Source of the DNA: Streptomyces djakartensis
Lineage (GTDB): Bacteria > Actinomycetota > Actinomycetes > Streptomycetales > Streptomycetaceae
DNA length: 64,000 bases
Assembly (NCBI RefSeq): GCF_014651075.1
Contig: NZ_BMWE01000022.1
Coordinates: forward strand, 49,309 to 113,308
Reading direction: 5' to 3'
The notes under the pieces are model-generated. The model saw nothing but the letters and a program-made list of their open reading frames with translations, searched no databases and was not told the DNA's origin. Of this stretch, positions 49,294 to 57,586 are shown piece by piece. Position numbers and translations under genes: made by a program. Within the stretch, counting starts at the first letter, position 1. The number at the start of each line of letters is the position of its first letter.

Positions 49294-49307
49294 GTTAAAC
49301 GTTCAAC
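49294..49307. promoter_or_regulatory. Candidate MarR-type operator before yceI
   Basis: GTTAAACGTTCAAC, a 14-bp near-palindrome, lies 28 bp upstream of the yceI ATG. A related GTTGAACCTTAAACG is about 45 bp further upstream. The spacing suggests a regulator acting on the divergent SDR-yceI pair. No regulator gene is adjacent. Confidence 0.45.
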
Positions 49308-49335
49308 GTTCGATCCCATCGAGGAGGCGCACCCC

Positions 49336-49923
49336 ATGAGCATCTTCAGCCGCAACACCGAGGCCACCACCGCCGCCACCGACCTGGCCGCCCTGACCGG
49401 CGACTACACGATCGACCCCGCGCACTCGACGATCGGCTTCGTCGCCCGGCACGCCATGGTCACCAACGTCAAGGGCGGCTTCCAGGACTTCACGGGCACG
49501 CTGCACCTCGACGGCGCCGACCCGTCGCGGTCCACGGCCTCCCTGGACGTGGTGATGGACAGCATCAGCACGGGCAACGCCGACCGGGACGGCCACCTGA
49601 AGAGCGCGGACTTCTTCCGGACGGACGAGTTCCCCACCATGACCTTCCGCTCCACCGAGGCGAGGGACCTGGGGGGCGGCGACTACCGCATCACCGGCGA
49701 CCTGACGATCCTCGGCACGACCCGCCCCCTCTCCATCGACCTCGAGTTCAACGGCGCCGCGAAGGACCCCTTCGGCAACGAGCGCGTCGGCTTCGAGGGC
49801 AAGGCGGAGATCCTGCGCTCCGAGTGGGGCCTGACCTGGAACGCCGCGCTGGAGACCGGTGGCGTCCTGGTCTCCGACAAGATCAAGCTCAACTTCGACA
49901 TCTCGGCGATCAGGAACGCCTGA
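49336..49923 (+). CDS. YceI-family protein
   Basis: A 195-residue lipocalin-like YceI protein that binds isoprenoid-type lipids in characterised members. Blocks visible are YTIDPAHSTIGFVARHAMVT, FRTDEFPTMTFRST and GDLTILGTTRPLSIDLEFNG. No signal peptide is seen, so this is a cytoplasmic form. The ATG has GAGGAGG upstream and its own terminator follows. Confidence 0.93.
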   Translation: MSIFSRNTEATTAATDLAALTGDYTIDPAHSTIGFVARHAMVTNVKGGFQDFTGTLHLDGADPSRSTASLDVVMDSISTGNADRDGHLKSADFFRTDEFPTMTFRSTEARDLGGGDYRITGDLTILGTTRPLSIDLEFNGAAKDPFGNERVGFEGKAEILRSEWGLTWNAALETGGVLVSDKIKLNFDISAIRNA

Positions 49924-49930
49924 GGCCGGC

Positions 49931-49967
49931 GGCCGCGCCGTACGGGTCGGCACCGTACGGCGTGGCC
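49931..49967 (+). terminator. Terminator of yceI
   Basis: 10-bp stem CGCCGTACGG / CCGTACGGCG with a 7-nt loop, extended by GGCC/GGCC after one mismatch, 7 nt after the yceI stop. Confidence 0.8.
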
Positions 49968-49979
49968 GAATCGGGCCCC

Positions 49980-50009
49980 TTGTGTGAGGACTGCGGGCGT
50001 TCTCATAAT
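49980..50009 (+). promoter_or_regulatory. Predicted promoter of the trypsin gene
   Basis: -35 TTGTGT (49980-49985), 18-bp spacer, -10 CATAAT (50004-50009). The start would be near 50016, giving a leader of about 125 nt that contains the hairpins described next. Confidence 0.55.
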
Positions 50010-50075
50010 CCAGCAGCACAATTTTGACCGTCCATGCCAGCACATGGACGTTCTTTTTGCTCCTGCTGCTGGCAT
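50010..50075 (+). promoter_or_regulatory. Attenuator-like leader of the trypsin gene
   Basis: Hairpin CGTCCATG / CATGGACG (50029-50050) is followed directly by TTCTTTTT, as in an intrinsic terminator. The downstream segment TGCTGCTGGCAT (50064-50075) can pair with CCAGCAGCA (50010-50018) or with ATGCCAGCA (50034-50042). The second pairing would break the terminator stem. The three pairings exclude each other. Confidence 0.5.
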
Positions 50076-50140
50076 GTACTCGTCAAACGGATGCTTCGGT
50101 TGCACATCTCCCCGAGTCAACCCCCACGGAAGGCATCACG

Positions 50141-50926
50141 TTGAAGAGACTTCTCACGGCCCTCAAGAGATGCGCGGTCCTCGGCGCCGCCGCACTCGCC
50201 GTCGCCAGCCTGCAGCCCGTCTCCCCCGCGCAGGCCGCCCCGTCGCCCGTCGTGGGCGGAACCCGTGCCACCCAGGGCGAGTTCCCGTTCATGGTCCGGC
50301 TCTCCATGGGCTGCGGCGGCGCGCTCTACACCCAGCAGATCGTGCTCACGGCCGCGCACTGCGTGGGCAGTTCCGGGCCCAACACCGGCATCACCGCCAC
50401 CGCGGGGGTCGTCGACCTCCAGTCCACCAGCGGCCGGGTCCAGGTCCGCTCCACCAAGGTGCTCCGCGCGCCCGGCTACAACGGCACCGGCAAGGACTGG
50501 GCGCTCATCAAGCTCGCCCAGCCCATCAACCTGCCGACCCTGAAGATCGCCACCACGGCGCAGTACAACACCGGTGACTTCACCGTCGCCGGCTGGGGTG
50601 CCAACCGCGAGGGCGGCTCCCAGCAGCGCTACCTGCTGAAGGCCACCGTGCCGTTCGTCAGCGACGCAGCATGCAAGGCCTACGGCGGTCTGTACAGCGA
50701 TCTCGTCGCGAGCGAGGAGATATGCGCCGGTTTCGACGCGGGCGGCGTCGACACCTGCCAGGGCGACTCCGGCGGCCCGATGTTCCGCAAGGACGACGCC
50801 GGCAACTGGATCCAGGTCGGCATCGTGAGCTGGGGCGAGGGCTGCGCCCGGCCGGAGGCTCCCGGCGTCTACACGGAGGTCTCGGCGTTCGCCTCCGCCA
50901 TAGCCTCGGCGGCTTCCACACTCTGA
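50141..50926 (+). CDS. Secreted trypsin-like serine protease (Streptomyces griseus trypsin type)
   Basis: A 261-residue pre-pro-protease of family S1. The signal peptide starts KRLLTALKRCAVLGAAALA, and cleavage after AQA leaves the short propeptide APSP. The mature enzyme starts VVGGT at residue 37. The triad is His73 (TAAHC), Asp119 (KDWALIKL) and Ser210 (GDSGGP). Asp204 in GVDTCQGDSGGP gives Arg/Lys specificity. Six cysteines can form three disulfides. The best start is a TTG with GGAAGG 6 nt upstream, giving an N-terminus like S. griseus SprT. The ORF extends upstream without a better start. Confidence 0.92.
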   Translation: MKRLLTALKRCAVLGAAALAVASLQPVSPAQAAPSPVVGGTRATQGEFPFMVRLSMGCGGALYTQQIVLTAAHCVGSSGPNTGITATAGVVDLQSTSGRVQVRSTKVLRAPGYNGTGKDWALIKLAQPINLPTLKIATTAQYNTGDFTVAGWGANREGGSQQRYLLKATVPFVSDAACKAYGGLYSDLVASEEICAGFDAGGVDTCQGDSGGPMFRKDDAGNWIQVGIVSWGEGCARPEAPGVYTEVSAFASAIASAASTL

Positions 50927-51053
50927 GCGGCCCCCGGCCCCCGGCCCCCGTTCCCGGGCGGGCCCGGCGCCTAAGGGATGCTGTCGGCAGCGACGGCATC
51001 CACCGGGCGCCGGGCCCGTCCCGTGCACCCCCGTCGAGCCGGCCCGGCCGGCC

Positions 51054-51505
51054 TCATCGGGGCCTCCGCCCGGACTCGAGTTTCCGCACCGCCGCCACCT
51101 GCGCGGCCCGGCTGCTCGGCGTCCGGGCGCGCGGCAGCCGGAGCATCGCCAGGTACCGTCCGTCCGCCCGGGAGCCTCGAAGGCCGCCGCGGCCCGCGGA
51201 CTGCCCTCAGCGCTGCGGCCAGATCCTCCGGACCCTCAGCCTCCCGCTGTGACGCGCAGGCCGCCTCCCACCGTCCGTCCGCCCGGGCGGCCGCCACCTC
51301 CGCGAGCGCGCCGGGCCGCATCCGCCCGGCGGCGGCCGGTTCCCCGGCCCGCCTGACGTCGACCATGGCCCAGGGGCCGCCGGGGCGCCGCGGGGTGATC
51401 CGCTGGAGGTGGTACGACCCGTCAAGCCCCTTCCGCTGCCCGGTGATCCACCCGTGGCAGGTCGGCGACGGTCTCGAACGGCAGGAAGGTCCCGGAAACG
51501 GTCAT
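51054..51505 (-). pseudogene. Frameshifted YdeI/OmpD-associated (DUF1905-like) family gene
   Basis: Minus-strand sequence reads as a YdeI-type protein in at least three frames. First comes CHGWITGQRKGLDGSYHLQR, ITPRRPGGPW and GRMRPGALAEVAAARADGRW, then EAACASQREAEGPEDLAAAL. A shift gives SPRAAAAFEA. Another gives RYLAMLRLPRARTPSSRAAQ and VAAVRKLESG, stopping at 51054. The N-terminal part upstream of CHGW is missing or scrambled. The protein ends are those expected of the intact family, so decay is recent enough to follow. The rest of the 50927-51660 gap holds no gene. Confidence 0.75.
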
Positions 51506-51660
51506 GGCATCACCGCAGGAAGCGCACCGGACGGTTGCTGTCCGCTGTCCGAGCGAGGCGCGCGCCCGTGCCCGGACCTGGGCGGCGGGCGATGCCGGAG
51601 GCGAGGCTCCTGAACAGGGCGGGCGTCACTGCTTCTGCCCGGTACGGCCGAGGGCCGGGG

Positions 51661-53013
51661 TCAGAACCCGCCCCCGAAGTCACCTCCGCCGAAGCCACCG
51701 CCGCCGAAGTCCCCGCCGCCGCCGAAGCCGCCCCCGAAGTCGCCGGTGTCGAAGTCCGCACCGGAGACGTCGCCGCCCTCATAGCCGCCGAAGTCGCCGT
51801 AGCCGGAGCCGTAGTCGGCCGCGTAGGCGGGGCCGGCCATCATGCTGCCCAGCAGGGTGCCGACGAGAAGGCCGGGCAGCAGGCCGCCGCCGAAGTAGCC
51901 GCCGGCCCACGGGCCGTACGCCGGCCCGGCCTCCCAGTACGGGCGTCGGCCGTAGTCGGTGTCGACCTCCCGGATCGCCGGGTCGCGGCCCTCGGCGAGA
52001 CGGGTCCGGTCGGCCGCACAGACCGGGACCTCGCGCTCGGACCCGCCCGGCGGAGTCCAGGCGGCGTCGGCGACCGAGGGGCCGTGGCGCGGGTCGAAGA
52101 AGCACGGTGGACGGCGCTCGGGCAGCGGGCCGCCCGAACGGCGGGCCGCGAGGAGCGTCAGGGAGAACCGGCCGTCCTCCACGGCCTCGGTGACGGCCTT
52201 CACGTCCTCCGGTCTCGTCGCGGCCGCCATCAGGGACTTCGACTGCTCGTAGGCGTCCAGGGCCCGTTCGTAGTCGGCGCGCATCGCGTCGTCGGCGCCC
52301 GGCTCCCCGGGGTGGAAGTCGAGCCGGTCCAGCTCCTCGCCGAAGGCCGTGATGTCCTCGTCGACCACCACGCGCAGCTTCTCCAGCGCGGCCCGCTGCT
52401 CCTCCTCGTGGCGGCGGCGGTTGCGCCGGACCATCGCGTAGGCGCCCGCGCCGCCGGCCGCGACCAGGGCCCCGACCGTGATCAGGCCGCCGACGGGAAC
52501 GTCGACGCCCGCACCGTCGCTCCAGCTGCTCGGCGCCGAACCGCCCACGTTGCGCAGGGCGTCGTCGACGAAGTCGTTCAGCTGGGCCTTGGCGTCGCCC
52601 GCGCCCTGCACGGACGTGACCAGGTTGGACACCGACTGGCGGCTCATCACCGCGCTGTCGGCGCGGGCGTCGAACTTCTCGCCGAGGCGGATGCCGTACA
52701 GGCCGGTGACGCCGGTCTCGGTGCGCAGGTTCCGGAAGAGGTCCTGCGTGGGATAGCCGGCCGGCAGGACCGCCACGAAGACGGGCTTGTCCGCGTCCTT
52801 GATCTTGTCGGCGAGCGCCTCGGCGTCCGACGCGGCGAGCTGGCCGGAGGCGGCCGGATCGACGTAGACGGGATTCTCGCGCAGCTCGCCGGCGACGTGG
52901 GAGAGGTCGGTGGCCGCGTGCGCCCCGGGCGCACCGACCACCAGCGCCGCCAGTACGGCGGCGACCGGAACGATCAGCAGACGTACGAGGGTACGCACCA
53001 GCGCGGCCTTCAT
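51661..53013 (-). CDS. Membrane protein with TPM-like extracellular domain and Gly/Phe-rich tail
   Basis: A 450-residue membrane protein. The signal peptide ends near residue 33 (VGAPGAHA-A). The extracellular domain (35-165) resembles actinobacterial TPM-type domains (YVDPAASGQLAASDAEALA, PVFVAVLPAG). TM is at 174-193. A cytoplasmic helical domain follows (RRRHEEEQRAALEKLRVVV). A second hydrophobic stretch (about 372-391) precedes a tail of GGDFGGG repeats. The function is unknown. Similar genes occur in many Streptomyces. No neighbour explains its role. Confidence 0.8.
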   Translation of the reverse strand: MKAALVRTLVRLLIVPVAAVLAALVVGAPGAHAATDLSHVAGELRENPVYVDPAASGQLAASDAEALADKIKDADKPVFVAVLPAGYPTQDLFRNLRTETGVTGLYGIRLGEKFDARADSAVMSRQSVSNLVTSVQGAGDAKAQLNDFVDDALRNVGGSAPSSWSDGAGVDVPVGGLITVGALVAAGGAGAYAMVRRNRRRHEEEQRAALEKLRVVVDEDITAFGEELDRLDFHPGEPGADDAMRADYERALDAYEQSKSLMAAATRPEDVKAVTEAVEDGRFSLTLLAARRSGGPLPERRPPCFFDPRHGPSVADAAWTPPGGSEREVPVCAADRTRLAEGRDPAIREVDTDYGRRPYWEAGPAYGPWAGGYFGGGLLPGLLVGTLLGSMMAGPAYAADYGSGYGDFGGYEGGDVSGADFDTGDFGGGFGGGGDFGGGGFGGGDFGGGF

Positions 53014-53114
53014 ACTTCGAAACTACCCGAATAAGGACATAAACGGATATGCATGGGGCCACGATCGCGGTGGCGGGTGCGCCTGCGCTGCCCGGCGGAC
53101 CCGCCGACCCGCTG

Positions 53115-54719
53115 CTACTCCGCCGGATCGACCCCGGCCCGCAGCAGCCCGTACGTGTACGCGTCCTCCAGCGCCTGCCAGCTCGCGGCGATGACGTTGT
53201 CGGCCACGCCCACCGTCGACCACTCGCCCGAGCCGTCCGAGGTGGAGATCAGGACGCGGGTCGTGGAGTTGGTGCCGTGCTTGCCCTCCAGGATGCGGAC
53301 CTTGTAGTCCACCAGCTCCAGCTTGGCGAGCTGCGGGTAGATCTTCTCCAGGCCCACGCGCAGGGCCCGGTCCAGGGCGTTGACGGGGCCGTTGCCCTCT
53401 GCGGTGGCGACGATGCGCTCGCCCTTGGCCCACAGCTTGACCGTGGCCTCGTTGGCGTGGGACCCGTCGGGCCGGTCCTCGACGATGGCGCGCCAGGACT
53501 CGACCTCGAAGTAGCGCAGCGGCCCGCCCTGGACCTCGGCGCGCAGGAGCAGTTCGAAGCTCGCGTCCGCGGCCTCGTAGGTGTAGCCCCTGAGCTCGCG
53601 CTCCTTGACCCGCTCGACCACCCGGCCGACCAGCTCCCGGTCGCCGCCGAGGTCGACGCCGAGCTCCTTGCCCTTGAGCTCGATGGAGGCCCGGCCCGCC
53701 ATGTCGGAGACCAGCATCCGCATGGTGTTGCCGACCTGCTCGGGGTCGATGTGCTGGTACAGGTCGGGGTCGACCTTGATGGCCGAGGCGTGCAGGCCGG
53801 CCTTGTGGGCGAAGGCGGAGAGGCCGACGTAGGGCTGGTGGGTCGAGGGGGTGAGGTTGACGACCTCGGCGATGGCGTGCGAGACGCGCGTCATCTCGCG
53901 CAGGTGCCCCTCGGGCAGGACCTTCTTGCCGTACTTGAGCTCCAGGGCCGCCACGACCGGGAAGAGGTTCGCGTTGCCGACGCGCTCTCCGTAACCGTTG
54001 GCCGTGCACTGCACGTGCGTCGCGCCCGCGTCGACGGCGGCCAGGGTGTTGGCGACCGCGCACCCCGTGTCGTCCTGGGCGTGGATGCCGAGCCGCGCGC
54101 CGGTGTCGGCGAGGACCGTGGAGACGACCGCCTGGATCTGCGCCGGGAGCATGCCGCCGTTGGTGTCGCAGAGGATCACCACGTCCGCGCCCGCCCGGGA
54201 CGCCGTACGGACCACGGACTTCGCGTACTCGGGGTTCGCGCGGTAACCGTCGAAGAAGTGCTCGCAGTCGACGAAGACCCGGCGGCCCTGCTCCTTCAGG
54301 AACGACACCGTGTCGGAGACCATCGCCAGGTTCTCGTCCAGGGTGGTGCGCAGGGCGAGTTCGACATGGCGGTCGTGCGACTTGGCGACCAGCGTGATCA
54401 CCGGGGCGCCGGACTCCAGCAGCGCCTTGACCTGCGGGTCCTGAGCGGCGGTCGTGCCGGCCCGTCGGGTGGAGCCGAACGCGACCAGCTGTGCGTGCCG
54501 GAACTCGATCTCCTGCCGGGCACGGGCGAAGAACTCGGTGTCGCGGGGGTTCGCGCCGGGCCAGCCGCCCTCGATGAAGCCCACACCGAAGTCGTCCAGG
54601 TGGCGAGCGATGGCGAGCTTGTCGGCGACGGTGAGGTTGATGCCCTCCCGCTGGGCGCCGTCGCGCAGGGTGGTGTCGAAGACGTGGAAGGAATCGTCGA
54701 GCTCGCTGCTTGCGGTCAT
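53115..54719 (-). CDS. cimA: Citramalate synthase / alpha-isopropylmalate synthase family protein (CimA)
   Basis: A 534-residue DRE-TIM metallolyase condensing acetyl-CoA with a 2-oxoacid. The catalytic motif FDTTLRDGAQREGINL is at the N-terminus, ILCDTNGGMLP and the metal-binding GIHAQDDTGCAVAN lie mid-barrel, and a LeuA-dimer regulatory domain spans about 400-534. TTLRDGAQ with the downstream HKAGLHASAI fits the CimA branch, which makes (R)-citramalate for pyruvate-derived isoleucine; this group is often annotated leuA2. The ATG has AGGAG at 10 nt. A leader with terminator and an Ile-codon ORF lies upstream. Confidence 0.88.
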   Translation of the reverse strand: MTASSELDDSFHVFDTTLRDGAQREGINLTVADKLAIARHLDDFGVGFIEGGWPGANPRDTEFFARARQEIEFRHAQLVAFGSTRRAGTTAAQDPQVKALLESGAPVITLVAKSHDRHVELALRTTLDENLAMVSDTVSFLKEQGRRVFVDCEHFFDGYRANPEYAKSVVRTASRAGADVVILCDTNGGMLPAQIQAVVSTVLADTGARLGIHAQDDTGCAVANTLAAVDAGATHVQCTANGYGERVGNANLFPVVAALELKYGKKVLPEGHLREMTRVSHAIAEVVNLTPSTHQPYVGLSAFAHKAGLHASAIKVDPDLYQHIDPEQVGNTMRMLVSDMAGRASIELKGKELGVDLGGDRELVGRVVERVKERELRGYTYEAADASFELLLRAEVQGGPLRYFEVESWRAIVEDRPDGSHANEATVKLWAKGERIVATAEGNGPVNALDRALRVGLEKIYPQLAKLELVDYKVRILEGKHGTNSTTRVLISTSDGSGEWSTVGVADNVIAASWQALEDAYTYGLLRAGVDPAE

Positions 54720-54835
54720 GGTCTCAAGGCTCCTGAGAAGGGGATCTCGGTCGTACCGGAATGACCGGCTCCACCGCCCTCACATACTCCCTTGCGCTCT
54801 CGCCTCCGGCTGTGGGTGGGCCAGAAATGCGAAAA

Positions 54836-54857
54836 ACCTCTCGCGGGTGCGAGAGGT
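54836..54857 (-). terminator. Intrinsic terminator in the cimA leader
   Basis: 9-bp perfect stem ACCTCTCGC / GCGAGAGGT, loop ACCC, then TTTTCGC (five Ts with the stem end) on the minus strand. It lies 116 nt before the cimA ATG and 200 nt after ilvE. It fits either an ilvE terminator or a cimA attenuator. The surrounding 339-bp gap (54720-55058) holds no other supported gene besides the leader ORF. Confidence 0.75.
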
Positions 54858-54911
54858 CTGCGCGCGGGTCGAGGACGACGGTGTCCGCCCGTACCTGGTC
54901 GTACGTAGCGG

Positions 54912-54947
54912 TCACTGCGGACCGGCGCGCCTGCTGCCAATAATCAT
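54912..54947 (-). CDS. Candidate 11-codon leader peptide of cimA with tandem Ile codons
   Basis: Reads MIIGSRRAGPQ and stops 54 nt before the terminator hairpin. The Ile codons are ATT ATT, rare in this GC-rich genome. Its place, size and Ile content fit a transcription-attenuation leader for a gene of isoleucine supply. There is no Shine-Dalgarno site, so it would need leaderless translation. An overlapping 84-codon ORF also exists but looks random. Confidence 0.4.
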   Translation of the reverse strand: MIIGSRRAGPQ

Positions 54948-55058
54948 GGCGAACGAGAGCACGGGGGCAGTCTGGCACAAACTGTCCCCGCGCTCACCGT
55001 CCGTCTCAGAATGCGAGCACCGGACCGCTCAGCGTGTCCGGCGGACGCGGGCCGGATG

Positions 55059-56147
55059 TCAGCCCAGCGTGTGCATCCAGCCGTGCCTGTCCTCGGCGGT
55101 GCCGCGCTGGATGTCGAGGAGGGCCTTGCGGAGCCTGAGGGTGACCTCGCCGGGCTCACCGCCCGACTGCCGCCACTCGGCGCCGGTGCGCTTGACCGTG
55201 CCGACGGGGGTGATGACCGCGGCCGTGCCGCAGGCGAAGACCTCGGTGAGGGTGCCGTTCTCGGAGTCGCGCTGCCACTGGTCGATGGAGACGCGGCCCT
55301 CCTCGGCCTCGTAGCCCAGGTCGCGGGCGACGGTCAGCAACGAGTCACGCGTCACGCCTTCCAGGATGGAGCCCGTCAGCGAGGGGGTGACGATCTTGTC
55401 GCCGTACACGAAGTACAGGTTCATCCCGCCGAGCTCCTCGACCCACTGGTGCTGCACCGCGTCGAGGTAGCACACCTGGTCGCAGCCCTTGGCCGCGGCC
55501 TCGGCCTGGGCGAGCAGGGACGCCGCGTAGTTGCCGCCCGTCTTGGCGTCGCCCATGCCGCCGGGGACGGCACGCACCCGGTCCTCGGAGACCCAGATGG
55601 ACACCGGCTTCACACCACCGGGGAAGTACGCGCCGGCCGGCGAGGCGATCACCAGGAACAGGTACTCGTTGGCCGGCTTCACACCCAGCCCGACCTCGGT
55701 GGCGATCATGAACGGGCGCAGGTAGAGGGACTCCTCACCGCCGTGCGCCGGCACCCACGCCTTGTCCTGCCTGACCAGGGCGTCGCACGCCTCGATGAAC
55801 GTCTCGACCGGCAGCTCCGGCATCGCCAGCCGCCGCGCGGACCGCTGGAAGCGCTCGGCGTTCTTCTCGGGCCGGAAGGTGGCGACCGAGCCGTCGGGGC
55901 GGCGGTAGGCCTTCAGCCCCTCGAAGATCTCCTGCGCGTAGTGCAGGACGGTGGTGGCGGGGTCGAGGGAGATCGGCGCGTACGGCACGAGCTGTCCGTC
56001 GTGCCAGCCGCGGCCTTCGGTCCACTTGATCGTCACCATGTGGTCGGTGAAGTGGCGGCCGAAGCCGGGGCTGGCCAGGATCGCCTCGCGCTCGCTGGCG
56101 GAGAGCGGGCTGGCGGAGGGCTTGAGCTCGATCGTGGGCGTCGTCAT
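55059..56147 (-). CDS. ilvE: Branched-chain amino acid aminotransferase
   Basis: PLP enzyme for the last step of Leu, Ile and Val synthesis. The 362 residues show YAQEIFEGLKAYRRPDG, YLRPFMIATEVGLGVKP, the PLP lysine Lys202 in GGMGDAKTGGNYAAS, and FACGTAAVITPVG. The ATG has GAAGGA at 9 nt. It lies between leuB and cimA on the same strand, but terminator-like hairpins separate all three, so they are probably separate units. Confidence 0.96.
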   Translation of the reverse strand: MTTPTIELKPSASPLSASEREAILASPGFGRHFTDHMVTIKWTEGRGWHDGQLVPYAPISLDPATTVLHYAQEIFEGLKAYRRPDGSVATFRPEKNAERFQRSARRLAMPELPVETFIEACDALVRQDKAWVPAHGGEESLYLRPFMIATEVGLGVKPANEYLFLVIASPAGAYFPGGVKPVSIWVSEDRVRAVPGGMGDAKTGGNYAASLLAQAEAAAKGCDQVCYLDAVQHQWVEELGGMNLYFVYGDKIVTPSLTGSILEGVTRDSLLTVARDLGYEAEEGRVSIDQWQRDSENGTLTEVFACGTAAVITPVGTVKRTGAEWRQSGGEPGEVTLRLRKALLDIQRGTAEDRHGWMHTLG

Positions 56148-56230
56148 GGGTTGATGTCCTTCACCGGTTGTAGTGACGGGCCGCGCTCGGTGCTGCTCTG
56201 ATGGTGACCAGTGCTAGGACTTCCGAGCAT
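56144..56230 (-). CDS. Possible upstream ORF in the ilvE leader
   Basis: 28 codons (MLGSPSTGHH..., ending VKDINP) stop at a TGA that overlaps the ilvE ATG as ATGA. It contains rare codons such as CTA and TCA, and an AGGGA sits very close before its ATG. It could couple ilvE translation to the leader or be chance. Confidence 0.3.
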   Translation of the reverse strand: MLGSPSTGHHQSSTERGPSLQPVKDINP

Positions 56231-56337
56231 TCCCTCATTCCGCGGCCTCGCGTTCGATTATCGCCCGGGGGCGGCGGCGGAAGGAACGGGGCGAGTACGG
56301 CCCGGTGGTCGATGGTGGCACCCGGCGGGAACATGCG

Positions 56338-56372
56338 GAAGCCGCCGGGTGCGGATGCGACCCGGCGGCTTC
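56338..56372 (-). terminator. Terminator after leuB
   Basis: 13-bp perfect stem GAAGCCGCCGGGT / ACCCGGCGGCTTC with a 9-nt loop, 16 nt after the leuB stop. A third related segment CCGCCGGGTG downstream (about 56317-56328) could compete for the same arm. Confidence 0.8.
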
Positions 56373-56388
56373 GCGGAGCAGCGGCGGG

Positions 56389-57432
56389 TCAGCCGGCTAC
56401 TCGTACGGCGAGCGCGTCACCGATCTCCGAGGTGGAGCGGGCGGGCTTGCCGGTGCGCTCCGAGAGGTCGGCGGAGACCGCCTCGTCGATGCGGGCGGCC
56501 TCGGCCTCGTAGCCGAGGTGGCGCAGGAGCAGGGCGACGGACAGCACGGTGGCGGTCGGGTCGGCCTTGCCCTGGCCGGCGATGTCCGGGGCCGAGCCGT
56601 GCACGGGCTCGAACATGGACGGGAACTCTCCGGACGGGTTGATGTTGCCGGAGGCCGCCACGCCGATGCCGCCGGAGACGGCCGCGGCGAGGTCGGTGAT
56701 GATGTCGCCGAAGAGGTTGTCGGTGACGATCACGTCGAAGCGCTCGGGCTGGGTGACCAGGTAGATGGTGGCCGCGTCGACGTGCATGTACTCGGTGGTG
56801 ACCTCGGGGAACTCCTCGGCCACCTTGTTGAAGACGTTCGTCCACAGGTGGCCCGCGAAGGTCAGCACGTTGTTCTTGTGGATCAGCGCCAGCTTCTTGC
56901 GCGGGCGGGCCTGGGCACGCGCGAAGGCGTCACGGACGACGCGCTCGACACCGTAGGCCGTGTTCACGGACACCTCGGTGGCGACCTCGTGCTCGGTGCC
57001 CTTGCGGATCGTGCCGCCGTTGCCGGTGTACGGGCCCTCGGTGCCCTCACGGACCACGACGAAGTCGATCTGCGGCTCGCCGGCCAGCGGGGTGGCGACA
57101 CCCGGCAGCAGCTTCGAGGGACGCAGGTTGACGTGGTGGTCGAAGGCGAAGCGGAGTTTGAGCAGGAAGCCGCGCTCCAGGACGCCGGACGGCACGCTTG
57201 GGTCCCCGATCGCGCCGAGCAGGATGGCGTCGTGCCGCTTCAGGGCGTCGAGGTCGGCGTCGGTGAGGGTCTCACCGGTGGCGTGGTAGCGCCTGGCGCC
57301 GAAGTCGTACTCCTCGGTCTCCAGCTTCACATCCTGCGGAAGGACGGCGGAGAGGACCTTCAGGCCTTCGGTCACGACCTCCTGGCCGATGCCGTCACCG
57401 GGGATCACTGCGAGATTGATGCTGCGAGACAT
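56389..57432 (-). CDS. leuB: 3-isopropylmalate dehydrogenase
   Basis: Oxidative decarboxylation step of leucine synthesis. The 347 residues have VIPGDGIGQEVVTEGLKVL, VVREGTEGPYTGNGG and DNLFGDIITDLAA, followed by the NAD-binding EPVHGSAPDIAGQGKADPTA. The Ser/Arg/Glu pattern corresponds to the actinobacterial LeuB type. The ATG start gives MSRSINLAVIPGDG. It is divergent from the phosphatase gene. Confidence 0.96.
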   Translation of the reverse strand: MSRSINLAVIPGDGIGQEVVTEGLKVLSAVLPQDVKLETEEYDFGARRYHATGETLTDADLDALKRHDAILLGAIGDPSVPSGVLERGFLLKLRFAFDHHVNLRPSKLLPGVATPLAGEPQIDFVVVREGTEGPYTGNGGTIRKGTEHEVATEVSVNTAYGVERVVRDAFARAQARPRKKLALIHKNNVLTFAGHLWTNVFNKVAEEFPEVTTEYMHVDAATIYLVTQPERFDVIVTDNLFGDIITDLAAAVSGGIGVAASGNINPSGEFPSMFEPVHGSAPDIAGQGKADPTATVLSVALLLRHLGYEAEAARIDEAVSADLSERTGKPARSTSEIGDALAVRVAG

Positions 57433-57586
57433 GCGGGCACCCTACTCCTCGTCCCATGGGATGACATGCGGTGTCCGTGATGCGGACAGCGCCATGGCGC
57501 CCGCCCGGCGGGCCGCACGCGGTCGCCGGTTTCCGTTCACCTGTGGGTGGTGCGGGTGTTGGGCTCCGCTGGGAAGCTGACTCGGC

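Noticed and set aside
54724..54978. 84-codon minus-strand ORF in the cimA leader
   Set aside because: It runs through the terminator hairpin and its composition looks random. The short Ile-codon ORF in another frame fits the context better.
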